From Eunapius fragilis (Eukaryota; Porifera; Demospongiae; Spongillida; Spongillidae), in NCBI GenBank assembly GCA_963681505.1, contig OY811971.1, positions 23,529,036 to 23,593,035 of the forward strand: DNA of 64,000 nucleotides, written 5' to 3'. A model generated the notes under the pieces. It saw only the letters and a list, made by a program, of their open reading frames with translations, had not been told where the DNA came from and made no database searches. A program made the position numbers and the translations under genes. Positions 32,475 to 44,036 of the stretch are shown one piece after another; within the stretch, counting starts at the first letter, position 1; the number at the start of each line of letters is the position of its first letter.

Positions 32475-35400
32475 TTATTGAACCAGTTCATAGTACTTCT
32501 GTGTTACAGGATCAAAGTAGCAGTTCAGTTGAGGGTCATACACTAACTCCAGCTCCTGGTCCCCAGACCATCCTTCTTGCACATCGCATTTAGAGCCCAC
32601 CTCCATTGTCCCTCCAATGGCTGGACTGGTGGCTCCACCCATCGACCTAATGGAAAAAAGGAGATGATGTCACTTGCCCTTGATGTTATCACAATCTTAC
32701 CTGACATCCAGGGTGTCTAGCAGACGACGCTTTGAATCTTTCTTTAATCTTTCAATAGAATCTTCACGTGCCTACAATTATGACAACACGATTTATAGAC
32801 CATGCATGCACAACCACTGTTCTATTGAGATAGGCTATTAATAATGGTCGATAACCAGTAGAAACCATAAACTATACATACTCATTATGGCACCTCATAT
32901 GTGTGAAAATACCAATAGTAATGACCACCAAATAATACTGTATTAATGCATTGCAGTTATAATGATTGCTTCCTGTGCGGGCTGATTATAATATGGGGAT
33001 TGGTTGCTATGTAGTCACATGACCCATAGCATATGGTCACATGACCATCCGGATATGGTCACATGACCTGGTGAGAGATATGGTCACATGACCTGGCCAG
33101 AGATATGGTCACATGACCCTAGCTAGGGATAATGGTCACATGACCTGGCTAGGGATATGGTCACATGACCTAGGGATATGGTCACATGACTGACCGTGCT
33201 CTCAGATAATGTACTTTCCAGTTCAATACTGTTGCTCTGGGATGACTGTCCCACCAGAGGTACCACCTGCAGCATGTTCTTATCTTCCCCGGCAGCCTGG
33301 GCCAGACGTGTGCGCAGAGATGTGTCAGATTGCTCAAGGTCATCTCCATCCACACCACTACTAGAGGCATACTTCCTCCAATCATAATCCTGCAACAGGT
33401 GTCTTGCATTACTCCAGACCCTCCCCTTAACACTACTCTTCCCCAGACCCTCCCATTAACACTACTCTTCCCCAGACCCTCCCATTAACACTACTCTTCC
33501 CCAGACCCTCTCATTAATACTACTCTTCCCCAGACCCTCCCATTAACATTACTCCTCCCCAGACCTTCTACGAATCCTACACTCTCCTCCCCAGACCCTA
33601 CCATTAATGCTATTCTCTTTCCCAGGACACCACAAATAAAACAATTCCCGGGCCACTCACATCACTAGTGGTTAGGTCTTCACGTAATGGGGACTCCCCT
33701 ATGAAGTCATCATGCAGCTGCGGGCCACGCCCCTCCTCTGTAGGGCCCAGCAGTGCCTGCCTAAGCCCAGCAGAGCGTGGAGGTGACTGGTAAGCATATA
33801 GCTGTGTGCTTGTGCTCAGGTCGCTGGTCACCTTTGTAAAGGGAGGGGTCAATGTGGGAGGGGCTAATGATTGAGGGGTGGTCACATCTAGCCTCTGCAG
33901 TGCAGCTATTAAGAGTTCCTCGTCCGTTTCTTGATTAAAGGGGACACCATCATTCAAGTCACCCTGTGGGTCAGCTTCAGGGGTGTGGTCTTCTGTGTTG
34001 AGGAAATGGTTATCATAACCATGTGCACTAGATGCCGGGTTCCCAGGCCCATCCTTCACTCCTTCATCTCTACTTCTAGCCACTGCATGGGGGTGTGGTC
34101 GAACTGGGTGATTTAGAGGAGCATCCTGTGCCAAGTGATATGGCTTTGCTGCTCTGGGAATGGAAGACCTTTCACCTGAAGTGACAATGTGAGGGGTATT
34201 TGTATTTTGTAAAGATCATTCCACTAACACTTACTCTTACCAATGGATCCTTTTCTATTATCATGTGATCCTTTACTCTCATGTGATCCTTTACGCGATC
34301 CTTCACTCTCATGTGAATCTTTAATCTCATCAGATCCATGAGATCCTTTACTCTCATGTGATCCTTTACTCTCATGTGATCCTTTACTCTCATGTGATCC
34401 TTTACTCTCATGTGATCCTTTACTCTCATGTGATCCTTTACTCTCATGTGATCCTTTACTCTCATGTGATCCTTTACTCTCATGTGATCCGTTACTCTCA
34501 TGTGATCCTTTACTCTCATGTGATCCTCTACTCTCATGTAATCCTTTTTTCTCATGTGATCCTTTAATACTCACTTGTGATCCTTTACTCTCAAGTGATC
34601 CTCTACTCTCTTGTGATCCTCTACTCTCACGTGATCCCCTTGTCTCCCTACTGGCTATGTGGTCAGGTACAGGGATTTTGGCACCAAAGGCGACATGGCT
34701 AGACCTAGCTGGTAACCCCAAAGAGGCCATGGTACATCAATGAGGCACACAGTGCTTCCCTTACATGCACCTGATTCTGCTGCATCCTGTGGGTGTGGCC
34801 TGGAGATGACCTGAGACTGGAATACCTATTAAAGATCACCACAGGGTGAGACATGGTCACCACTGCACAGGGTGAGACATGATCACCACAGGGTGAAGAC
34901 ATGACCACCACAGGGTGAGACATGACCACCACAGGGTGAGACATGATCACCACAGGGTGAGACATGATCACCATGGAGTGAAGCAATCCTAATATCTACG
35001 AAGCAATCAACAACATGACTAGAGTACCTGCGTGTGTAAGACCACACCAGATGCCATATGGTATCCCTTGGGGATAGGCTCCACCCCCTGCCCCTCCCCA
35101 CTGACGGTGTCAGCAGGGAGGTCATGGAGAGTGAAGATCCTTCGGAGCAGACAGCTGCCTCCTATGGAAACACCTTCAAGAGACTTGTAGGTGTGGCCTC
35201 TGAAGAGACCAGCCACATAGGAGCCTAGATCTAGACAGAGATTGACCCACTGTACCAGGAGGGAAGGGAGGACCACCATATAAGGATACACACATATCTA
35301 CATACATACATTTAACCATCACATACATATACAAGCACATGCATACACACATACACACGTGCACAACACATACGCACACACATATACACCCGCACACACA

Positions 35401-36107
35401 CACACGCGCACACAACACACACACATACATGCACACACACATGCACAACACACCCACACAACACACCCACACACACCTGCTCTATCAACAGTCCAGGTAG
35501 GGGTACTCGTGCATTGAGAGGGTCAACAGAGGTGTCCTTAAATGAAGTGGAGAAATGGATCCTCCTCCTGCTTCCCTCACTGTCCAGTACACTATAAAGG
35601 TGGTTAGCATGTGAGGTGTGTATGTGAGAGTGGTGAGGTTAGTGGTGAACATGTGTGGGTGGTAAGCATGTGAGGTGTGTATGTGAAGGTGTGCATTCAT
35701 CAGCTAAAGTGTGAAGGCCCTTGTACCTTAGCTCTATGGCCAGACGTGCCTCACAGGTCACTAGGAGCTGGAACACGCAACATCTCTGTATTAGGTGTAC
35801 TGTGGGCGGTGGTGTTACGTAGGAATGCGCAAACCCAGCGTGCTTACACGTGTTTTTATCGCTCTTAGGCAGCTGCATTCTGGCTACGCTGGCGCTGTTT
35901 CCGCCTTCAAGTACGAACACGTAGCTCTTCGTGGGCTTGTCGTACTCTTTGCGCACCGGCCCTTGAAGCTTCCATCTCCCGGCGGGGTCGCTGCCTTGGG
36001 AGCTAAACACTTCTACGTGCGAGCCGCCCTGTTTAAACGGAAGGAAGTACTGTAAACAACTGCAAGGCCTCAGTATGGCCCGTTACCTGGTACTCGCTCT
36101 TGAACAT
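32475..36107 (-). CDS. CFAP20DC: CFAP20 domain-containing protein (CFAP20DC, C3orf67 orthologue)
   Basis: Eleven exons in consistent phase give 693 residues: 36107-36087, 36028-35848, 35799-35727, 35579-35477, 35249-35028, 34825-34765, 34708-34241, 34175-33661, 33389-33195, 32771-32701 and 32646-32475. The start MFKSEYQ continues as GGSHVEVFSSQG, the hallmark start of the CFAP20/DUF667 fold, which spans residues 1 to about 200 (WKLQGPVRKEYDK, WVNLCLDLGSYVAGLF, SCLLRRIFTL). A conserved HVAFGAKI motif precedes a low-complexity insert of GSHESK repeats. A conserved C-terminus contains YDPQLNCYFDP and KYYEL. CFAP20 itself lies in ciliary doublet microtubules; the DC paralogue is presumed ciliary but is poorly characterised. 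The length is close to the vertebrate protein as I recall it. Every junction uses GT-AG. Exon 9's donor, GTCAGT, is the weakest. Confidence 0.88.
33010..33195. repeat. Palindromic GGTCACATGACC tandem repeat in a CFAP20DC intron
   Basis: Eight copies of GGTCACATGACC or a one-base variant occur in about 185 bp, at spacings of about 20-26 bp, in the intron after exon 9. Each core is a perfect 12-bp palindrome. It looks like a minisatellite, although such a core could also act as a protein-binding site. Confidence 0.9.
33415..33600. repeat. ~29-bp minisatellite in a CFAP20DC intron
   Basis: About six units of the type CAGACCCTCCCATTAACACT followed by ACTCTTCCC lie in the intron between exons 8 and 9. 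Confidence 0.9.
34255..34640 (-). repeat. In-frame 18-bp coding minisatellite of CFAP20DC exon 7
   Basis: About 20 units of 18 bp (plus strand TGTGATCCTTTACTCTCA) encode GSHESK-type hexapeptides. Some edge units have diverged to GSRESR, GSQESR or are shortened. The period keeps the frame open through exon 7 into the splice donor, so length changes would be tolerated. Confidence 0.9.
34845..34980. repeat. ~21-bp tandem repeat in a CFAP20DC intron
   Basis: About six units of CACCACAGGGTGAGACATGA with small variants lie in the intron between exons 5 and 6. Confidence 0.9.
35283..35477. repeat. CA-rich low-complexity intron
   Basis: Interrupted ACACACAC and CATACATAC simple sequence fills the intron between exons 4 and 5 and reaches to a few bases from the exon 4 donor. 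Confidence 0.85.
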
Positions 36108-37156
36108 TAATTTACTTCCATTAACCCGTGTGCTCCGCCCCTTTAGTAATATTGAACGATTACATAATCATACTTTAAGTGAGTGGGGTACCAAGACGAT
36201 GAGAAGGGGCCTACTAAGAGAGGGTCTCGTCATGTATATATAGGCCAGAGATACATTTCTCAGTGGGTAAACAAGCAATGCGTTATTCATTTGCCTTGCC
36301 CCGCCCTATGTACAATTACTTAATGTCCACGTACATTAAAATATGCCAGTGCTGCAATAATCACGTCTGCTAGATTCGAACTTGGTTTTCCATTTTTAAA
36401 CGTACAACTGCATGATGTATGTAAGGGAAGCTGTTGCCGCGTGCACATGCAACATTATTTTATACTGAAGTGTGTCGCGGGTAGGGTGGGGGATAGGTGG
36501 GGGATAGGGGGTGGGGGGGATAGGTGTGACGTTGCGTGATGGAGCGGATCTGTCTCGTTTAACGCACCTAATTGTTTCTGTAGCACAGTACGAAAAGTCG
36601 AAAACACTTCTTCAATTTGTCTCGAGTCCTCCAACTTATAATTATGCAAGCTGAAGTCAAAGCCTATGCACAGCGAAGTGAAGTACATGTTGTATGTTGT
36701 CTGAAAGTGTTGATATATAGATCAGAAAAAGGCACGTGCGGTAATTTTTGGATTGGTCAGCCCACTAACCTTAAAACACAGAAACCTTATCAGACAATTG
36801 CTAGGCCCATGCATGCAGCATCCTTGCTTAATACCTTCGTTTTGTCGAATGATCTGTTCAACAGTAGAAGCATAGATACATTTGGGAGGTTTGAAAGCAC
36901 GGTTTCTTAATTCTTATCACCTACATATATGAATCAACTTGCATGTCTGTATATGTTATAAGGTGACTAATCAAAACGAAATGAATATCAAATTGCTATA
37001 TTCTTATTCTCTGGGTTCAACGTGACTGCTCCAGTGCTACACGAGTATACGAAGGCCGGATTTGCACATTGGATTCGCTGCTTGTGGCAGCACGATTTTA
37101 GAGAACAAAGCATTGTAAGACATTTCGGAAAGTAAGCTGTTACGTAAATATTGCGG

Positions 37157-37276
37157 TGCACATTGAGCGCATGATTCCCCGCCCGATTCGCGCCAATGAT
37201 TACACAGGCGTGTACATTGAATAGAATGTACGTGGTTTGCTTCAAGAATCTAGCGGGAAAGAGTGCGCTCAATTTT
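37157..37276. mobile_element. MITE, ATTGAGCGCA family, copy 1
   Basis: About 120 bp has inverted ends ATTGAGCGCATGATTCCCCG and AGCGGGAAAGAGTGCGCTCAAT. It is nearly identical to 42478-42591. Confidence 0.8.
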
Positions 37277-38447
37277 TACAGCAATATCTACGGGATAACT
37301 TATAACCCTTAATTAACATTCAAGTCAACCGAAGATCTGGACTGAGGCACTTACATCGCATGCTGGAGTATGTAAGTAGGCTTAATTGGCCGGCTTTTTT
37401 TAAAGCGGGTCGATCGGCTTCAAAGTGGGTCAAGGGTTTTAAATCGGGCAGTAACAAATATAAGGACCGCTCAGAGTATTTGCAGTTCCAAACATCTGCA
37501 GCTGTGGCTCTGCATCAACTAAATGCGGCAACATGCGTATGCGTATGCTATATTGGGGTCCTGTTTATTCTTATATGAAAACAAAATTAAATACATAACA
37601 TTCATATGCATAAGTGTATACAAGAAAGAATAAATACAAAGAATAAATGAATGACTAAATATACAATTTTTTTTCTAGATAACACGTTCTAAATATGCAC
37701 AAATGAAACCAACAAATAAAAAAATGATAAAGAGATAAACGATAAAGATTTTAAAGCATGACTTCATGAAGGCAAAGATATTATGCATGCATGCCTTTAC
37801 ACCCCTTTGTTACAGCTTGGTGAGCTTGCTGTTATACTTGTAACAATAGCAAGATGCCTCAGTGATGTTGTGGTATTGTCCTTGAGGACCCAAACTACTT
37901 CCTGTTTATTTTCTCCAGCATATCAACAACATACATGCATACATGCAACGAACACTTATTGCCGGATTGTTTCCAAACAATATTATACGTAACATCAACC
38001 CCTTGAGCCTACCGGCCTATGCAGATCAGAGAGATGTATACGAGATCCGACTGGTGTTCCATTGCCTAGTGCATGTCTGCATGTCTATACATGTTGTCTT
38101 GTTTGGTGCGTACTTGTATGCAGCGTCTCACACATACACCCGCGGGGAGCTAGAGCTGCCTATGCATGTAGTCCGGCAATACTGTTGAAGCCACAAAGAG
38201 CTATTGGGAGAAATGCACACTGCTGTCCAGGTCTCACCATTTTGTCCCAATTGCAATTGAGTACTCTGGTACATGCCCCCTGGCTCTGATGATCTCACTT
38301 TGCTCAGTGATATTATTGGCCGGCGTCAACAGACCATCAGACCTGCATGACCACCACTCCATTCCTACTCCAGAAACTCTCCATGCACTCCTTACCAGTC
38401 TGCACCTTACGCCTCTGTATTATAGGCCCCACACGAAGTGTGTAATT

Positions 38448-38464
38448 CATGCAGTGTGTGTGTG

Positions 38465-38502
<38 letters not shown>
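38448..38502 (+). repeat. (GT)n microsatellite
   Basis: An uninterrupted GT run of about 30 bp, preceded by an interrupted one. Confidence 0.9.
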
Positions 38503-38505
<3 letters not shown>

Positions 38506-39071
38506 TACTGGATTTGCATTTCTGCATTATATATAATTCTATTTTCTGCGAATTGAACGTAAAACCACTAATTCAGTTTATGCACAAATGAGCATTGTCT
38601 TGAGCATTGTTTTAAACTTTCACGTGTAATAATAGCAAACTATACGAATGTATATATAGAATCTCTAATTCAATTCTAAATGCAATTCACTCGACTTTGA
38701 AAAGACCGTCACAAGGTCCACCACTCGGAAACAGATCTATACTATGGATTAGTTGGGCTCCACACTCCATATAACATATATTTCAAAACGCCATTAGCTA
38801 ATTATAAAAGTTATCCAAAACCAGTTTATTCGTATGCGTACTTTAAGTGCATGGTAAACGACGCTCCGGTCCTATACAGCTGCATGATTATATAGATCGC
38901 TGTTAGGTCTGCATGTTATATGGTCCATATATACAGTCAAAAGTAACAATTTTGCAAAAATGCCATCCGTTTCTAGACGTGTAATACATGTATATATTAC
39001 AGTTCGTCATTACTTGGAATTGCATGCTTTCTATTCTAAATATCCATGCATCTTTTTCTCGACCTGCACTA

Positions 39072-39079
39072 TATATAAA
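39072..39079 (+). promoter_or_regulatory. TATA box of the ADAM-like gene
   Basis: TATATAAA lies 46 bp upstream of the predicted start codon at 39125, so transcription would begin about 20 bp before the ATG. The position is good but the sequence around it is AT-rich. Confidence 0.5.
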
Positions 39080-39124
39080 AATACAGTCGCGCGGACTAAC
39101 AACAAAAAAGGGAACACGCACGAT

Positions 39125-41515
39125 ATGTCTCGCGTAATTTGCTTCCTGGTAATACTCTCTCACGGAGTTTGGGCGCGTCGTGCTCATGAGAGTCAAATCT
39201 TCTTCCAAGGTATATATTTTATGCATGAAAATTAAGTGCTTAAACATGAAGGTTCCCTTTTAAGAACGTATTAAGGATTACGAGGTCTTTACCCCTGTCA
39301 TCACGTACGGAGACCAGAAAGAGGTTATATCATTTTAAAAGCCACTGAAAGTGCGAATATTACTGAAATTGCTTTCAGACATACTTGGAAGTCTCAGTTG
39401 TCACGACGACGCAAAACTTCATCATTCGATTGACAAAGAATGAGTAAGGGACATTAACGGATAACGATATACATGATTAGTATTGCAGCTCTATATTTGC
39501 ATCCCGTTTTCCCGTATAAAGGCAGTTACTATCTTCGAATTTCGTGTCAACGCACTTTGATTCTCAAGGCAAGGAAGTAACTACAAAGGTATGTATAGAT
39601 AACTAAATTACATGGCACGCAGTCATAACATTTACACATACATGTATAACTGTATAGCAGCTTACGGGTGTTTATATTTTAATGAGATCGGAAGTGACCC
39701 ACGGCATAATTTCCCGCGTAAATCCACCAAAAGCATAAATCATAACATAATAACCTTGTACGGACAATAATGCAACAAACTGACAGCTCATGCTGATACC
39801 TTATACAGGGTCTTCCCAACTGTTTCTACAATGGGGAGGTGGTTGGACATCCATCTTGGACTGCTATGATTAGTACGTGCAGCGGAATAAGGTGATCGCG
39901 TAGTATTCGTATGTGTGCGCATTCAGTAGGCCGTTATTAGAGGGTCATTTGGAGACATGGCTACAGAGACGTCATTATATTACATCGAACCACGTCACGG
40001 GGAAAAGAAGAATGTGCGAAGTTTTGTGAGTTCTGATCGATTCAAATCTCGAGCCACCTAGCTCATGGCTCTGTCTTATCACCACGTGAACCACCTAGCT
40101 CATGGCTCTATCTTATCACCACATGCACCATGTATGCAGCTGGATCAACAACATGTATTGTTTCAGAACAGTGAATACTCTGACAGTGAATACTCTGACT
40201 GTAAGCTGGCGTATAGTACCCGTGGTTGCTAAATTTGAAAACGTGACGCACATGTGTCGCAAGCAGATAATTCACAGAAAGATACGGTTACACAATCAAA
40301 GGTAGACCAGAAGTTATACGATCTGAGAGAAAAGGTAAGACTGTCGGAGTTGATGACGCATGTAAAATGACAATACCTATTTAATAGGTTGGAAGTCAGG
40401 CTGCTCCTTTAATAGTCAGACTAGTTATTGTCAACGATCTAGCAATGGTACGTATACGCGGAGTGCATGCTTCAGAAATAATTCCGCTTCTAAAAAAAAT
40501 AGTATGAAAAGTACGGGAGCGATCTCGCAAAGACTCTGAACAGAGCCATTGACATCGTCAACGCAGTCGATAGCGTATGTGTGTTATTCGTACATTTTAA
40601 ACGCGCAACCTCGATCTAAAATCTGTGTACGTAGATGTACAAGAATCTAGGAATTCGTATTGTACTGGTACAAAGCATTACTTGGTCCGCCGGAAATAAG
40701 GTTAAGATCGTCAAGGCTGATATAGAACAAACATTGGATAACTTTATGAAGTACGCGCAAGCAACATCGACTAATCCAAAGGATGCCATCATACTTCTAT
40801 CGTACGTAATTTTTGGTCAACCTTGTACTGTGTTGCATGGGCTTCTCATTCGCACCTTCTCATGCAGAGGCATCGTTTTCACCGATGGTTCTAATGGCAT
40901 AGCTGTGTCCCCTTCTGTGTGCGACCCATTCTCCATGGCAGTTGTTAGGGACAGAGACATTTTGTATCAGACCTCATCTACCGCTGCACATGAAATTGGA
41001 CACACTTTGGGCCTGGATCATGACAATGACATAAGTAGGTACTATTTAGGATTGGCTGTTAAATTTTTACAGATTCAGACAACGTTTTTCGTCTCAATTA
41101 AATATGGTTCGCACACACAACAGAGAACTGCTTTTGCCCTGATGAACAAGGATGCATTATGACTACTCACTCCAGTTCCAAAGTCATCAAAACTCTTTGG
41201 AGTGCTTGCAGTTATGATGCGTTTAGTGAACTTTTGAATGATCCAAAGGCGCTCTCCTGCCTTAAAACTACTGTTCCTAATACCATTTACTCTCATGCCA
41301 TATGTGGAAATGGTATCCGTGAGGGAAGTGAACAATGCGACTGTGGATCTGTTGTGGTGAGCAGTTCACCTGTGCACGTGATGCCTTGGTGCATTTGTCA
41401 GTATGTATGTATTTGGAGTAGGCTCATAACACATTCTGCTTCTACATACTAGGAGTGCAAAGATCCATGTTGTGATGCTCGAACATGCCGGCTGATAAAG
41501 GGAGCAAAGTGTTAG
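39125..41515 (+). CDS. ADAM/reprolysin-family zinc metalloprotease with short disintegrin end
   Basis: Fourteen exons in phase give 435 residues: 39125-39209, 39265-39323, 39379-39443, 39522-39588, 39809-39891, 39941-40025, 40167-40200, 40267-40334, 40388-40447, 40503-40574, 40635-40801, 40868-41034, 41124-41356 and 41453-41515. A signal peptide (ICFLVILSHGVWA) is followed by an M12B propeptide (FIIRLTKNEQLLSSNFV, NCFYNGEVVGHPSW, ISTCSG). The catalytic domain starts near APLIVRLVIVND. The zinc site HEIGHTLGLDHD is at about 323-334, with a Met-turn CIMT. The disintegrin start CGNGIREGSEQCDCG continues to CCDARTCRL and meets a stop after about 20 more residues. ADAMs cleave cell-surface or matrix proteins. 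No transmembrane segment is seen, so the product would be secreted unless GTTAGA at 41511 is a donor to unseen exons. The 34-bp exon 7 is the least certain. Confidence 0.8.
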
Positions 41516-42477
41516 ATAGCAATGAAGGGACGTCCCACATAATGCCATTGTGTTTAGATAATAGAGAATAGAACACATGCATGCCGCATTAGTGCATGCA
41601 TGTAATAATTTCATGTGTGGGACTGGCAAGCAGTTTTTGCTGCAATGGTATATTATGACTTCATCGTTCAAAACTTTGTGACCAGTTAGTTATTCACATC
41701 CCCAACCCAACAATGCATGGGCGGAGGGTGTGGGGAGGAGGGTGAAGGGGACGCTTGGGGATGTCATTAAATTAACCGCTCTCAATCAGTGCAGTCTGGC
41801 TTTGAAATTATGATCTGTCCATCATGCCTGAATTTTTAATTAGCGTATGCAGTTTAATTTTGTACGTGTTCCTCCTGGAAAATTTAGTAACATCACGTTA
41901 GGTCACTTCATTTTCGATGGAACGTCCCATATGGTAGCGAGCTTAAGTAAGTTGACTCCCTGTCCGGGTTCGAGGAAATGAGTCTGGGCACGCGAAATCG
42001 TGTCACATGATAATCAATCGCACGCCCACGTTGGAATAGGGTTTAGGTCTCAAATTGAACCCAGGCCAGAGGAGTGGTGCCAAGTAGGGGGAGGGAGCGG
42101 GAGGGAGCGGGAGGGGGATATTAGGGATGTTAAGCGTTTGAAGAGTCGCAGTTTTCTTTAAAAATAGGACACATAGCTTTGTAATATCACGACTTAATCG
42201 GATATCCTTGCATGGATGAGGGCAGTGAGTCATATAATAATACCACCACCACCCCACCCCCACCACCCCACCCCCATCCCTTCCCCATGCATTACAACAC
42301 TAGTTACATCATTGCATGATACCACATGAATGTATCTTGAAAAATACGCAATCTATTCTCGGATGCTGAAATAAATTTGCTACAGCTTTGAGATTCAGAT
42401 CATCTGTATGTTCCTTGTTGTGCACATGTAGAAGCACGAGATGGTTTAGCCTGTCTTGTCGCTTGGTGGAACGTAAC
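41516..42477. other. Intergenic, no supported gene
   Basis: No further disintegrin, Cys-rich or transmembrane exon of the ADAM-like gene is recognisable here. The stretch holds CA/CC-rich low complexity near 42240-42285 and nothing else I can name. Confidence 0.5.
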
Positions 42478-42591
42478 AATTGAGCGCATGATACCCCGCC
42501 CGATTAGCGCCAATGATGAATATAGGCGTGTACGTTGAATCGGACGTGGTTTGCTTCAAGAATCGAGCGGGAAAGAGTGCGCTCAATTTGT
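42478..42591. mobile_element. MITE, ATTGAGCGCA family, copy 2
   Basis: It has inverted ends ATTGAGCGCATGATACCCCG and AGCGGGAAAGAGTGCGCTCAAT and matches 37157-37276 almost throughout (shared TGGTTTGCTTCAAGAATC). Confidence 0.8.
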
Positions 42592-42687
42592 ACAGCATTA
42601 TCTACGTAATGCATGGATAATGTAACACTTACACCGTAAGTCAACCGACTGACGCACTTACTACACATGATAAGTCTTCATAAGGTC

Positions 42688-43760
42688 AGGGGCGGATTCA
42701 GGGGGGAGGGGGGGTGGGTCTTTGGGTCTAAAGACCCCCCTTGGCCCCACGAATAATTAACTACATGCGTGGTTAATTAATTCAGTTATCTTACCGCGAA
42801 ATGAAGCGATTGAAAGGCCGAGCTGTTCTACCGAATGTAAGCGGGTCAATTCAATGGATCCCAGATCCTTTTTCTCAGGAAACAGGTAGATCTAAGTAAC
42901 TGCCTGCTAAGCATAAAATATAAAACGCTCGATACACGTGTGTATTTGAATGAATCAGCTGTTGAGGCGTTGCGTTAATTACTGAGCAGCAGAAACCACC
43001 GCAGTGTGAAGAACTAGACACAATTATCCCCGTGGATTTGTGCCATTTGCCCAATGATGAAGACTCATGCCCAAGTCAGTGTCTTACGAACGGGATCATA
43101 TCATTACTGAACGTCTTCATTGGAAGTACCCGAAGGGGCGCTTCATCCAGCAGTTGCCACTGGTGAGGCTATGGGTGCACACAATGGCATTGCGTTAATT
43201 ATTGAGCAGCAGGAACCACAGCATTGTGAAGAGCAAGACACCAACTCCATCGGTCAAATACACCTGCAGTTACTGCTAGCCATGCAGTATTACCGACGAA
43301 CATTAACTATTCCAATTAATGCTGGACCATTTAATTACTGAGCTTGACAATCGTTCTGAAGAAGAAGCAGCAGGCATTGTTGCAGAGTTAGCACAAATTC
43401 TGCCTTTTGAATTCCGTTCAGCTAAATGTCATTTCAAAGAGGTTTAAAGGATGACCTTCCATCAGCTAAGACATGCATTACAAACTTAGCTGGATTTATG
43501 GAGAAAGAAACGGAAAAATGAAACTGTCAAAGTAAACAGCTTGATACGCCTACAAAGGCTCTATGTTCTGTTGACAAGGATTACTTGAAAACATTTATGT
43601 AATCCTTGCCATATCGGCTACTCTGCCAGTAACTAATTATGAGTGTGAAAAGTCAATTAGCGTGCTAAAATTCACAGCAATAAAAACAGACGCAAATCAA
43701 TTATTGATTCCACAAGTGATCTTATCTGTATTCAAACTGCTATCAGTTTGGTACAGATAT
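42688..43760 (+). pseudogene. Decayed hAT-type transposase behind a CAGGGGCGGAT end
   Basis: The left end CAGGGGCGGATTCAGGG matches the MITEs at 27135 and 47265-47527. Downstream, several frames read as pieces of a hAT transposase: LQLLLAMQYYRRTLTIPI, then ELDNRSEEEAAGIVAEL-like text, and near 43600 the C-terminal dimerisation motif ISATLPVTNYECEKSISVLK. Stops and frameshifts separate the pieces. No right-hand terminus is recognisable. If the assignment is right, this family could have mobilised the CAGGGGCGGAT MITEs. Confidence 0.65.
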
Positions 43761-44036
43761 GAAAAAAAAAAACAGATCACTTGTGAAATCAAAATATGAT
43801 TTGCGCCTTTTTTTACTGTGAAAATTGCTGAAGACATCACTTCGAAGCACTATGGGTAATGACATATTAAATGGTTTGGCATTGATGCTGATTCATAGAG
43901 ATGTGTCCAGAAGTGGTGGTTGAAGAGTTTTCTCGTCGTTACCCAAGCAGGCTTTTGCTTTTGTTAATTAACCCTTTTTCCGAGTTGCTAGCCCAAAGGT
44001 TATACTTGATGTCGTTAATATTAACTTGTTTAGGAA

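Larger units (their letters stand above)
36108..39071. other. Intergenic region between CFAP20DC and the ADAM-like gene
   Basis: It holds the divergent upstream regions of two genes, a MITE at 37157-37276 and a GT microsatellite at 38448-38502. A minus-strand open stretch at about 36530-36688, with the segment HNYKLEDSRQIEEVF, looks protein-like but has no partner. A plus-strand stretch after an acceptor at about 37817 (LGELAVILVTIARCLSDV) is also only a possible exon. Neither is assigned. Confidence 0.35.

Noticed and set aside
34358-34567. Plus-strand frame of repeated LYSHVI units
   Set aside because: Antisense shadow of the GSHESK minisatellite in CFAP20DC exon 7.
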